From: Xenorhabdus doucetiae
GTDB taxonomy: Bacteria; Pseudomonadota; Gammaproteobacteria; Enterobacterales; Enterobacteriaceae
DNA length: 64,000 nucleotides
Direction: 5' to 3'
Assembly: GCF_000968195.1 (NCBI RefSeq)
Contig: NZ_FO704550.1
Location: forward strand, 2,356,001-2,420,000
Part shown: positions 1 through 11,000 of the stretch, piece after piece
Layout of the letters: each line of letters opens with the position of its first letter
How positions within the stretch are numbered: position 1 is the first letter of the stretch
Translations under genes and position numbers: made by a program
Notes under the pieces: generated by a model
Database searches by the model: none
Told to the model about the DNA's origin: nothing
Seen by the model: only the letters and a program-made list of their open reading frames with translations

Positions 1-1640
1 CGCGGTCTGGCGATGGTGGTCGGCTTACTGGCGATCCTCAAAGCCGGCGGAGCTTATGTGCCGCTTGATCCCGCCTATCCCGCTGAACGGCTGGCGTATA
101 TGCTGGAAGATGCGGCACCGGTGGCCTTACTGACTCAAGCGACGTTACACGATGAATTACGCGACAAGCTGGACAGCACCTTGCCGACGGTCTTGCTGGA
201 TAATACGCTGGAGAGTCACGGATCGTTTTCGGCTGACAATCTACCGACTGACAACCCAGACGCACAGGCACTGGGGTTGGCATCACGTCATTTGGCCTAT
301 GTCATTTACACATCAGGGTCAACCGGCGTACCGAAAGGGGTGATGGTTGAACACGCCAATGTCATTCGCCTGCTGGCCGCAACCCAATCGCGTTTTCAGT
401 TTGATGACCAAGATGTATGGACGCTGTTCCACTCGTTTGCGTTCGATTTCTCAGTCTGGGAATTGTGGGGCGCCTTGGTTTATGGCGGCCGGTTGGTCAT
501 TATCTCAGCCGAATGTGCCCGCTCACCCCAGCAATTCTATGCGCTGCTGTGCCGTGAACACGTCACGATCCTCAACCAGACGCCCAGTGCGTTTCGCCAG
601 TTAATCGCCGCCCAGGATGCCACTGTGCACACCCTGCGCTGCATCATTTTCGGCGGCGAAGCCTTGGAACTGCATACGCTTGCCCCATGGGTGGCCCGCA
701 ATCCGACGTCGCAAACCCGTCTGGTGAATATGTATGGCATCACCGAGATTACGGTACATGCCACCTACCGTGAACTGACGGAGTCCGATATCCATTCAGG
801 GCGTGGCAGCTTGATTGGCCGGCCGCTTGCTGATCTGCGGATATATATTCTCGACCCCCACGACCAACCGGTTCCGCTTGGTGTGGCAGGGGAAATCTAT
901 ATTGTCGGTGCCGGTGTGGCCCGTGGCTATCTGAATCGCCCTGAACTCACTGCCGGGCGCTTCCTTGCCGATCCGTTCTTCCCGGATTCAGCCGCCCGCA
1001 TGTATAAGACCGGTGATCTCGGCCGCTGGCTTCCCGACGGCAATATAGAATATCTCGGCCGCAACGATTTTCAGGTCAAGCTGCGGGGTTTCCGCATTGA
1101 ACTGGGGGAAATCGAGGCCAAACTTGAGCAATGTCACGGTGTGCGCGAGGCGGTCGTGTTGGCGCGCGAAGACCAACCCAATCAGAAACGGCTGGTGGCC
1201 TATCTGCGGCCACAGGCAGGCAGCGAGCTAATACCGGCAGAACTGCGCCAACAGCTTGCCCAACACCTCGCTGACTATATGCTGCCCAGCGCCTTTGTCA
1301 CGCTTGACGCCTTCCCACTGACCCCCAATGGCAAACTGGACCGCAAGGCACTGCCTGCCCCCGATTCATCCTCGGTTGTGGTACGTCAATATGCGGCACC
1401 GCTGGGTGAAATGGAAATGGCGCTCGCCCAGATTTGGCAAAACTTACTGGGGCTGGAGCGAGTCAGTCGCCATGATCACTTCTTCGAACTCGGCGGCCAT
1501 TCGCTGATGATTGTCAGTCTGATCGAAGAGTTACGTAAGCTGGATTGGCAGCTTGACGTTCGCAGCGTATTTGTCGCCCCCGTTCTTGTTGAGATGGCGC
1601 AAGCTATCCGGCGTCAGACCGAGACGTTTGTCGTGCCGCC
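1..1640 (+). other. Partial NRPS module: A(Thr)-T
   Basis: A domain missing its N-terminal part. Pocket residues read D-F-W-N-I-G-M-V-H-K, identical to the well-known threonine code; the A5 segment MYGITEITVH is typical of Thr activators. The T domain is of the LMIVSLIEEL type that in this window always precedes dual C/E domains. The Thr side chain is a plausible nucleophile for lactone closure by the distal TE pair. Confidence 0.88.
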
Positions 1641-4600
1641 TAACCTGATCCCGGCAAACTGCACGGCCATCATGCCCGCCATGTTGCCTTTGGTTTCACT
1701 GTCCCAAGCCGAGATTGATGCCATTGTCGCGACGGTGCCGGGGGGTGCCGCCAATGTGCAGGATATCTATCCGCTTTCACCGTTGCAGGAAGGGATCTTG
1801 TTCCATCATCTGCTCCAGACTCAGGGGGATAATTATCTGCTGCAAAGTTTGCTTGCCTTCGATCATCGTCAGCGCCTCGATACTTTCCTGACGGCGCTGC
1901 AACAGGTTATCGACCGTCATGATATTCTGCGCACGGCGGCCTACTGGCAAGATCTGGCTCAACCCGTTCAAGTGGTCTGGCGTCAGGCACCACTGGCGAT
2001 CAACACCTTTACCCCCATCACGACGGAGGAGGTCTCTGCCCAGCTACGGGCTGACACTGATCCACGCCGGCATCGTATTGACCTGAACCGCGCGCCGTTG
2101 TTCACCGCCGATATCGCCCATGATCCGGCACAAGGTGAATGGTTACTGGCGCTGCGCTTTCATCATTTGGTCAGTGACCATCTGACACTGGAGCTTATCT
2201 TTGCCGAAATTGCGCTGATTTTGCAGGAAAAAGCGGAGAGGTTGCCGGCTGCACTGCCCTATCGCAACTTTATCGCTCAAAGCGTGAGCACACCCACTGA
2301 CGAGCACGAAGCGTATTTCCGTACCCAACTGGCGGATGTTGATGAACCGACAGCACCGTTTGGGGTACTGAAAGTGCAAACAGATGGTGAACTCGTGACT
2401 GAAGCTCGTCTCCCTGTCGCGCCTGATCTGGCCACAGCGGTTCGTGCTCAAGCGCGCCGTCTGGGCGTCAGCCCCAGTGTGCTATTCCATGTTGCCTGGG
2501 CTCAGGTACTGGCCAAGACCTGCGGCCGTGATGATGTGGTGTTTGGCTCCGTGCTGTTGGGCCGGCTTCAGGGCGGTGCCAATGCAGAACGCGTATTGGG
2601 CATGTTTATCAATACCCTGCCAATCCGGGTTTCCCTGACTGATCGCACCGTTCAGGAAGTGGTACAAGATACTTATCACGGTTTGATGATGTTGCTGGAA
2701 CACGAACAAGCTCCCTTGGTACTGGCACAACGTTGCAGCGGTATGGCGCAGTCAGTCCCCCTGTTCAGTACCTTGCTGAATTATCGTCACAGCCAATCCG
2801 ATAAAACAGGGGCGGTTGCTACCACTTGGGCAGGCATCCGTCTTTTGGCCGCGGAGGAGCGCACCAACTATCCCATCACCCTGTCCGTGGATGATTTAGG
2901 CACCCGTTTCCAGCTTATTGCCCAGACGGTAGCGGGTATTGACCCGAACCGCATCACTCACTATCTGGTCACAGCCATCGGTGGCTTAATCGAGGCACTG
3001 GCTCATGACCCCCAACGGTTGATGCGGGATATCGCCATCCTGCCGGCAACAGAGCGGCAGCAATTATTAGTGGATGTCAATGCAACACAAGCCGATTTTC
3101 CGCAAGAGGCGCTGATCCACCGACTGTTTGAGGCGCAGGCCGCACAGCGTCCTGATGCGACCGCTGTCGTCTTTGGGGAACAAACCCTCAGCTACGGTGA
3201 GCTAAATCGTCGTGCCAATCAACTGGCTCATCACCTGATTGTGCTGGGAGTGCGCCCGGATGATCGGGTCGCCATTTGCCTCGAACGCAGTCCGGCGCTG
3301 ATCATCGGCCTGCTTGCCATCCTTAAGGCCGGCGGGGCTTATGTGCCGCTTGATCCCACCTATCCGGCTGAACGGCTGAGATATATGCTGGCAGATTCTG
3401 AACCTGTGGTCTTGCTGACTCAGACAACCCAATCGGACAAACTGGACACGCTGATACCGACCGTATTGCTTGATACACAAGCCTCGTTCTGGGCAGAACA
3501 GCCAACACATAACCCAGAGACACAGCGCTTGGGGCTGACATCACGAAATTTGGCCTATGTAATCTATACTTCCGGTTCGACCGGCCAACCGAAAGGCGTG
3601 ATGGTTGAGCATCGCAATGTCCTTCGTCTGATCGTGAATAGTGGTTTTGCGGATATCCGTCCGAATGACCGCATTGCCCACTGTGCCAATCCGGCTTTTG
3701 ATGCCTCCACCTGGGAAATCTGGGCGGCCCTGCTCAATGGCGCACGCCTGCATGTGGTTCCTCAATCAGTGTTGCTTGACCCGGCGCAGTTCTGCCAGAC
3801 CCTGATCAACGGGCAAGTCACCGCCCTTTGGTTAACGGCGGGGTTATTTAACGAATATCTGGAGGCGCTCAAGCCGTTGTTCGGGCAATTGCGTTACTTG
3901 CTGGTCGGCGGTGAGGTGCTCGACCCACGGAAAATCCAACAGGTGCAACAGGCTGAATCTCAACCCGCCCATCTGATTAACGGCTATGGCCCGACGGAAA
4001 CCACCACCTTTGCGGCCACTTATGCCATTGCCTCCCCCGTCGATTCGGCACGTTCAATTCCCATTGGCCGCCCGATCGCCAATACCCGGATCTATCTCCT
4101 CGACCCACACGGTCAACCGGTTCCGCTCGGTGTGGCCGGCGAAATCCATATTGCCGGTGCCGGCGTCGCCCGTGGTTATCTGAACCAGCCGGCACTGACG
4201 GCGGAACGTTTCCTGCGTGATCCGTTCTCTGCCGAACCCGATGCCCGGATGTACAAGACCGGCGACCTCGGCCGTTGGCTGCCCGATGGCACGCTGGAAT
4301 ACCTTGGCCGCAATGATTTTCAGGTCAAATTGCGCGGCTTCCGCATTGAGCCGGGGGAGATCGAGGCAAGGCTCAGGCAGTGCCACGGCGTGCGCGAAGC
4401 GGTCGTACTGGCGCGCGAAGACCAACCGGATCAGAAACGGCTGGTGGCCTATCTGCTGCCGCTGGACGGTTGTGAACTGATTCCGGCGGATCTGCGTCAG
4501 CAACTCGCCCAACACCTCGCTGACTATATGCTGCCCAGCGCCTTTGTCCTGCTTGAGGCTTTCCCGCTCACCCCCAACGGTAAACTTGATCGTCAGGCAC

Positions 4601-4989
4601 TGCCTGCGCCGGATTCGTCGGCCATGGTGGCGCATGAGCATGAGCCACCACAGGGAAGAATAGAAACGGCTTTGGCTCAGATCTGGCAAGAATTATTAGG
4701 TCTGGAATGTATCAGCCGTCACGACCATTTCTTTGAACTTGGCGGCCACTCATTGATGGTCGTCAGGCTGATAACACGGATAAAAAACCGATTCTTGGTC
4801 AATATTCCCCTGACCGAATTATTTATGTCGCCCACATTGACGGAACAAGCCGCCGTCATTTTATCAGCGCAAATGGGAGCGCTAGGGGAAAACGAGATTG
4901 AATCACTGCAAAGCGATCTTGACTCAATGTCGGCAGAAGAATTGATGGCAATTTTAGGCGGAGAAAATCCCCGCGGAGACAGTCACTAA
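1..4989 (+). CDS. NRPS, 5'-truncated by window edge: (A)-T-C/E-A-T, predicted ...Thr-Val
   Basis: This is the C-terminal 1662 codons of a multimodular peptide synthetase; the frame is open from base 1, so the true start lies upstream. The visible part starts inside an adenylation (A) domain just before core A2 and carries code DFWNIGMVHK, the standard Thr code. Then follow a carrier (T) domain (LGGHSL, Ser at base 1501), a dual condensation/epimerization domain (HHLLQTQGD at 1804-1830; HHLVSDH at 2161), a second A domain (code DAWWLGGTFK, Val-like), and a T domain with Ser at base 4750. The protein ends in an acidic tail (IESLQSDLDSMSAEEL) that resembles a docking segment. The stop overlaps the next start by 1 nt (TAATG). 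There is no thioesterase, so the chain must pass to the next protein. The dual C/E predicts D-Thr followed by L-Val. Domain calls are secure; exact substrates are inferred. Confidence 0.95.
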   Translation, partial: RGLAMVVGLLAILKAGGAYVPLDPAYPAERLAYMLEDAAPVALLTQATLHDELRDKLDSTLPTVLLDNTLESHGSFSADNLPTDNPDAQALGLASRHLAYVIYTSGSTGVPKGVMVEHANVIRLLAATQSRFQFDDQDVWTLFHSFAFDFSVWELWGALVYGGRLVIISAECARSPQQFYALLCREHVTILNQTPSAFRQLIAAQDATVHTLRCIIFGGEALELHTLAPWVARNPTSQTRLVNMYGITEITVHATYRELTESDIHSGRGSLIGRPLADLRIYILDPHDQPVPLGVAGEIYIVGAGVARGYLNRPELTAGRFLADPFFPDSAARMYKTGDLGRWLPDGNIEYLGRNDFQVKLRGFRIELGEIEAKLEQCHGVREAVVLAREDQPNQKRLVAYLRPQAGSELIPAELRQQLAQHLADYMLPSAFVTLDAFPLTPNGKLDRKALPAPDSSSVVVRQYAAPLGEMEMALAQIWQNLLGLERVSRHDHFFELGGHSLMIVSLIEELRKLDWQLDVRSVFVAPVLVEMAQAIRRQTETFVVPPNLIPANCTAIMPAMLPLVSLSQAEIDAIVATVPGGAANVQDIYPLSPLQEGILFHHLLQTQGDNYLLQSLLAFDHRQRLDTFLTALQQVIDRHDILRTAAYWQDLAQPVQVVWRQAPLAINTFTPITTEEVSAQLRADTDPRRHRIDLNRAPLFTADIAHDPAQGEWLLALRFHHLVSDHLTLELIFAEIALILQEKAERLPAALPYRNFIAQSVSTPTDEHEAYFRTQLADVDEPTAPFGVLKVQTDGELVTEARLPVAPDLATAVRAQARRLGVSPSVLFHVAWAQVLAKTCGRDDVVFGSVLLGRLQGGANAERVLGMFINTLPIRVSLTDRTVQEVVQDTYHGLMMLLEHEQAPLVLAQRCSGMAQSVPLFSTLLNYRHSQSDKTGAVATTWAGIRLLAAEERTNYPITLSVDDLGTRFQLIAQTVAGIDPNRITHYLVTAIGGLIEALAHDPQRLMRDIAILPATERQQLLVDVNATQADFPQEALIHRLFEAQAAQRPDATAVVFGEQTLSYGELNRRANQLAHHLIVLGVRPDDRVAICLERSPALIIGLLAILKAGGAYVPLDPTYPAERLRYMLADSEPVVLLTQTTQSDKLDTLIPTVLLDTQASFWAEQPTHNPETQRLGLTSRNLAYVIYTSGSTGQPKGVMVEHRNVLRLIVNSGFADIRPNDRIAHCANPAFDASTWEIWAALLNGARLHVVPQSVLLDPAQFCQTLINGQVTALWLTAGLFNEYLEALKPLFGQLRYLLVGGEVLDPRKIQQVQQAESQPAHLINGYGPTETTTFAATYAIASPVDSARSIPIGRPIANTRIYLLDPHGQPVPLGVAGEIHIAGAGVARGYLNQPALTAERFLRDPFSAEPDARMYKTGDLGRWLPDGTLEYLGRNDFQVKLRGFRIEPGEIEARLRQCHGVREAVVLAREDQPDQKRLVAYLLPLDGCELIPADLRQQLAQHLADYMLPSAFVLLEAFPLTPNGKLDRQALPAPDSSAMVAHEHEPPQGRIETALAQIWQELLGLECISRHDHFFELGGHSLMVVRLITRIKNRFLVNIPLTELFMSPTLTEQAAVILSAQMGALGENEIESLQSDLDSMSAEELMAILGGENPRGDSH
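1660..4830 (+). other. NRPS module: dual C/E-A(Val-like)-T
   Basis: The dual C/E domain has the intact HH-L-xxxx-GD signature (bases 1804-1830) in addition to HHLVSDH, so it should epimerize the upstream Thr and condense it with Val. The A domain code DAWWLGGTFK is close to Val codes such as DAFWIGGTFK. Ile or Leu side activity cannot be excluded. T-domain Ser at base 4750. Confidence 0.75.
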
Positions 4990-5070
4990 TGGCAAGAACT
5001 CATATGAACCTCGATGATTTGAAACGCGCTGTGCTGGAAAAAAGAATTGAAGAACAATTGCAAGTCCGTG
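4891..5070 (+). other. Inter-protein docking pair, class a (first line)
   Basis: The upstream protein ends IESLQSDLDSMSAEELMAIL. The next protein starts MARTHM, then NLDDLKRAVLEKRIEEQLQ, a predicted charged helix. The same pair recurs at 50371-50550 and a distinct but related pair at 11631-11800 and 57086-57270. Acidic tail against basic head is what is expected of NRPS communication-mediating helices; that function is inferred from position and charge. Confidence 0.6.
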
Positions 5071-8000
5071 GGTGTCAACAACAACCGTCATTGATCACCC
5101 CCGCAGACCGGCATCGGCCTCTGCCGCTCTCTTTCGCGCAACAGCGGTTATGGTTTCTCAGCCAAATCGATCCGGCGGCGGCGCTGGCCTATCACTTGCC
5201 GGTGATACTGCAACTCACCGGTCAGCTTGACCTCCACGCGCTGGCGACATCACTCGACCGCCTGATAGCCCGCCATGAAAGCCTGCGCACCCGTTTTGTG
5301 CTGGTCGAAGGCCAACCCTGCCAGCAACTCGATCCGGCCGATATCGGTTTTGCCCTGTCTTACCATGACTTGCGCCAAACCGATCCCGACTTACATCCCC
5401 GTCAGGTGGCCGAACTCGCTGATCTTGAAGCCCTGACCCCTTTCGACTTTGCCCAGGGGCCACTGATTCGCGGCCAATTGCTGCAACTGGCTGATGAAGA
5501 GCATGTATTGCTGCTGACCCTGCATCACATTATCACTGACGGTTGGTCTACGGGGGTGCTGGTGCGCGAACTGGGGGCTTTCTACCGCGCCGCCCTTGAT
5601 GGCCGTGATGCCTCTTTGCCACCCCTGCCGATTCAGTATGCGGATTATGCGGTCTGGCAACACGAGCAGTTAAAAGAGACTGCCCTTACCGAGCAGCGTG
5701 ATTTCTGGCGTGCCCAACTTGAGGGCGCGCCAGCCTTACTGGAATTGCCCACGGATCGGCCGCGCCCCGCCGTACAGACTTACGCCGGCGACCACGTTGC
5801 TTTCCAGCTTGATGCTCCGCTGCTGGCATCCCTTAAGGCGCTGGGACAGCGCCATCACAGCACCTTGTTTATGATTATGCTGACCGCCTGGAGTAGCGTA
5901 CTCGCCCGGCTGACCGGTCAGGAGGAGATTGTCATTGGTACGCCGGTGGCCAACCGTTCGCAGCATGAACTGGAAGGGCTGATGGGTTTCTTTGTCAATA
6001 CACTGGCCTTGCGCGTGACATTCAATGATCACCTCAGCGTGAAAGAACTCCTCGTGCAGGTACGGGAACGGGCGCTGGCGGCTTATGCCCATCAAGATTT
6101 GCCCTTCGAGCAAGTGGTGGAAGCCCTCCAGCCGGAACGCAGCCTCAGCTACAGCCCGATCTTTCAGGTGATGCTGGCGTTGAATAATACGCCAACCCAA
6201 GCGCTAACGTTGCCAAATTTACAACTGACAGCGATGGAGCCGGCTCGTCGTGGTGCCCATTTTGATTTAGCATTGTCTTTGAGTGAATTGTCTTTAAGTG
6301 AATTATCGCTGAGTGAAACCGAGACCGGTTTGGTGGGGGATCTGGAATATGCCACTGATTTGTTCGATCGCGCAACCGTTGAGCGTATGGTCGCCTATTT
6401 TACCCATACTCTGACGGCGATGGCGGCGGATGAAACGCAACCTGTTGCGACTTTGCCGATGCTGCCGGCATCGGAACGACAACAACTGTTAATCGATTTC
6501 AATGCGACTCAGGCGGATTTCCCGCAAGATGCCCTGATCCACCAACTGATTGAGACTCAGGCGGAACAACGTCCTGATGCTACTGCATTGGTATTTGAGG
6601 ATAAAACACTCAGCTATGGCGAACTGAACCGTCGGGCCAATCAACTGGCTCATTATCTGATTGCACTGGGGGTGCACCCGGATGATCGTGTCGCCATTTG
6701 TGCCGAACGCAGTCCGGAACTGATCGTCGGCCTGCTCGCTATCCTGAAAGCCAGCGGAGCTTATCTGCCGCTCGATCCCGCTTATCCGGCCGAGCGGTTG
6801 GCTTATATGCTTGAAGATGCGACTCCCGCGGTCTTACTGACCCAGACCGCCCAACGCGACAAACTGCCCGGCTCCCTGCCGACGGTGTTACTTGATCACG
6901 TCCTTGATGAGCAAGACCCGCTGTTAGCGGCACAACTCGCCGCACAGCCGGCTGACAACCCTGATGTTCAAGCCTTGGGGCTGACTGCCCGTCATTTGGC
7001 CTATGTGATCTACACCTCCGGCTCCACCGGCCAGCCCAAAGGGGTGATGGTGGAGCACCGCAATGTGCTGCGTCTTATCGTTAACAGTGGTTTCGCGGAT
7101 ATCAGCCCGGATGACTGCATTGCCCATTGCGCCAATATCTCATTTGATGCCGCTACGTGGGAAGTGTGGTCTGGCTTGGTTCATGGTGCCCGTCTTCTGT
7201 TGATCCCCGAAAAAGCTCTGCTGCAACCCGCCGAATTTGGTCATTGCCTGTCAGCGCAAGGGGTGAGTATCCTGTTCCTCACTTCTGCTCTCTTCAACCA
7301 CTACGCCCATTTGATTGGGCCTTCACTGGCGGGGTTACGTTATGTCCTGTTCGGGGGAGAACAGACTGACACGCGTCCGGCGACTCATCTGCGCACCGAA
7401 TATCCCCCCCAATATTTGCTGCATATGTATGGGCCAGCGGAAACCACCACTTTTGCTACCGCCTATATCATCCCTGAGGCGGAAGAAAATAAAGACAGCC
7501 ACCAAACCATTCCCATTGGCCGCCCGATCGCCAATACCCAGATCTATATCCTCGACCCGCAGGGTCAACCGGTTCCCCTCGGTGTGACCGGTGAAATCCA
7601 CATTGGCGGTGCCGGTGTGGCGCGCGGTTATCTCAATCGCCCTGAACTGACTGCCGAACGTTTCCTCGCCGACCCGTTCTCTGCCGAACCGGATGCCCGG
7701 ATGTACAAAACCGGTGACCTTGGGCGCTGGTTGCCCGATGGTAATATCGAATATCTCGGCCGCAATGATTTTCAGGTCAAACTACGCGGTTTCCGCATTG
7801 AACTCGGTGAAATCGAGGCACAACTGAGGCAATGTCACGGCGTGCGTGAAGCCGTCGTGATAGCCCGTGAAGCTGCTTTCGATGAAAACACCGGTGATCA
7901 GAAACGTCTGGTCGCTTACCTGCGGCCACAGGATGGCGTTGAATTAGTCCCCGCTGAACTGCGTCAGCAACTTGCCCGGCACCTCGCTGACTATATGCTG

Positions 8001-11000
8001 CCCAGCGCCTTTGTGACATTAGCGGCTTTCCCGCTGACCCCGAATGGCAAACTCGACCGGCAGGCTCTGCCCGCCCCTGACTCATCGGCGATGGTGGTCC
8101 GTAGCTATGAATCCCCGGCCAGTGAAACAGAAATTGCACTGGCTCAGATTTGGCAAAACTTGCTGGGGCTGGAACAAGTCAGTCGCTATGACCATTTCTT
8201 TGAACTGGGCGGGCATTCGTTGATGATCGTCAGCTTGATCGAGGCGTTGCGCAGTACCGGTTGGAAGCTCGACGTTCGCAGTGTCTTCGCCGCTCCTGTC
8301 CTTGCCGATATGGCACAGACGCTTCAGCGTGATAACAGTACCTTTGTGGTGCCGCCCAATCTTATTCCTGAGGATTGCACGTCCATCACACCCGCTATGT
8401 TGCCGCTGGTTTCGCTGTCCCAAACCGAGATTGATGCCATCATCGCGACCCTTCCCGGTGGAGCAAGCAATATACAGGATATCTACCCGCTGGCACCGTT
8501 GCAGGCAGGCATCCTGTTTCATTATCTGATGCAGGCACAAGGGGATACCTATCTGTTACAGAGCCTGCTGGATTTCGATACCCGTGAGCGTCTCGATCGC
8601 TTTTTGGATGCCTTGCAGCGGGTGATTAACCGCCATGATATCTTGCGCACGTCGGTTTACTGGCAGGGATTGGAACAACCGGTTCAGGTGGTTTGGCGTC
8701 AGGCTCCGCTGAATATTCATGTTTTCACCCCAACCACAACGGACAATGTGCCTGCCCAACTGCAAGCGCATACCGATCCGCACCGGCATCGCCTTGACTT
8801 GACACGAGCACCCCTGTTTGCGGCAGATATTGCCCACGATCCGGTACAGAATGAATGGCTGTTGGCGCTGCGTTTCCATCATCTGGTCAGCGACCATATG
8901 ACACTGGAGCTGATTTTCGCGGAAATAGCCTTAATGTTGCAGGGTCAGGAAACGCTGCCCACGGCACTGCCTTATCGCAACTTTATTGCCCAGACCCTGA
9001 ACGTGCCGGCCGCAGAGCACGAGGACTATTTCCGTACCCGACTCGCTGATATTGACGAACCCACCGCGCCGTTTGGGGTTCTCTCCATCCCCGATAACAA
9101 ATCATCAAATAATGAAATACCCAGCGATGATAACGCCATCGCCGAAGCCCGTCTTTCTGTTGATCCTGAGTTGGCGCAGGCCATTCGCGCCCAAGCCCGC
9201 CACCTGAAAGTCAGCCCCAGTGTCCTGTTTCATGTCGCGTGGGCACAGGTATTGGCCAAGACCTGCGGTCGTGACGATGTTGTTTTTGGTTCGGTGCTGT
9301 TAGGCCGCCTGCAAGGCGGGGCGGGTGCCGATCAGATACTGGGCATGTTTATCAATACCCTGCCCGTGCGCATCTCTCTGGCAGATCACAGTGTACAGGC
9401 TGTTGTACAAGCCACCTATCATGACCTAATGACACTGCTGGAACATGAACAAGCACCGTTGGCGCTGGCTCAGGGCTATAGCGGCGTGGCGCTGTCCATG
9501 CCACTGTTTAGTGCTTTGCTCAATTACCGTCATTCTCAAGCCAACGAAGAAAACGCCAATACCGTCTGGTCGGGCATGCGTGTTATTGCAACACAGGAAC
9601 GCACCAACTATCCCATTACCCTATCGGTCGATGATTTGGGCGAGGGTTTTAATCTGACTGCCCATACGGTAGCCAATATCGATCCGGTTCGTCTCATCCA
9701 TTATCTCCTGACTGCCATAAGGGGTCTGGTGGATGCGTTAACGCACAACCCCCAGCAAAGGATTCTGGATCTGCCGATCCTGCCGACGGCAGAGCGACAA
9801 CAACTGCTGGTGGATTTCAATATTACGCAGACAGCTACGCAAACGGATTTCCCGCAAGAGGCGCTGATCCACGCACTTTTTGAAGCTCAGGCCGCACAAC
9901 GCCCTGACGCTACGGCACTGGTGTTTGAAGATCAACGCATCAGCTATGGCGAACTGAACCGCCGCGCTAATCAACTGGCTCATTATCTGCTTGCGCTGGG
10001 TGTCCGCCCGGATGATTGCATCGCAGTGTGTCTTGAACGCAGTTTCGAAACAGTCGTGTGTTTACTGGGTATTCTCAAGGCCGGCGGTGCCTATCTTCCG
10101 CTTGATCCGGCTTATCCCACTGAACGGCTGGCCGATATGCTGGAAGATGCAGCACCGGTTGTTTTATTGACTCAGACAGCCCAGATCGACAAACTGCCCG
10201 CCACTGTGCCGGTGGTGACGCTCGACACGCTGAACACATCACTTGAAAAACAACCGATTCACAACCCAGATACTCAGGCTCTGGGGCTGACATCACATCA
10301 TCTGGCCTATGTGATCTACACCTCCGGCTCCACCGGCCAGCCCAAGGGCGTGATGGTCGAGCATCGCAATGTCCTCCGGCTGATTATTAATAGTGGTTTT
10401 ACGGAGATCAGTCCGAATGACTGCGTTGCCCACTGTGCCAATATGGCTTTTGATGCCTCGACGTGGGAAATCTGGTCGGCCTTGTTAAACGGCGGGTGCC
10501 TGCACATTGTTCCGCAATCGGTCTTGCTCGATCCGCCCCGGTTCTGCGCCTCCCTGATCAGGGGAAACGTTACCGCCCTCTGGTTAACAGCCGGTTTATT
10601 TAACCAATACCTTGATGCCCTTAAGCCGCTGTTCGGACAATTGCGCTACCTGCTGATCGGCGGCGATGTGCTCGATCCGCGGAAAATCCAGCAGGTGCAA
10701 CAGGCAGACTCGCCGCCAATACACCTGATTAACGGCTATGGCCCAACGGAAACCACCACGTTTGCCGCCACCTATGCCATTGCTTCCCCGGTTAACGTTG
10801 CCCACTCCATTCCGATTGGCCGCCCGATTGCCAGTACCCAGATTTATATTCTGGATAGGCAGGGTCAACCCGTTCCCCTTGGGGTGGCCGGTGAAATCCA
10901 TATCGGCGGTGCCGGTGTTGCCCGTGGTTACCTGAATCGCCCTGAACTGACCAAAGCACGTTTTCTTCGCGATCCGTTCTCGCCAGAACCGGCTGCCCGG

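Noticed and set aside
2161..2181. HHLVSDH read as a degenerate HHxxxDG catalytic motif
   Set aside because: All dual C/E domains in the window have this form, which is normal for the family, so it is not a lesion.
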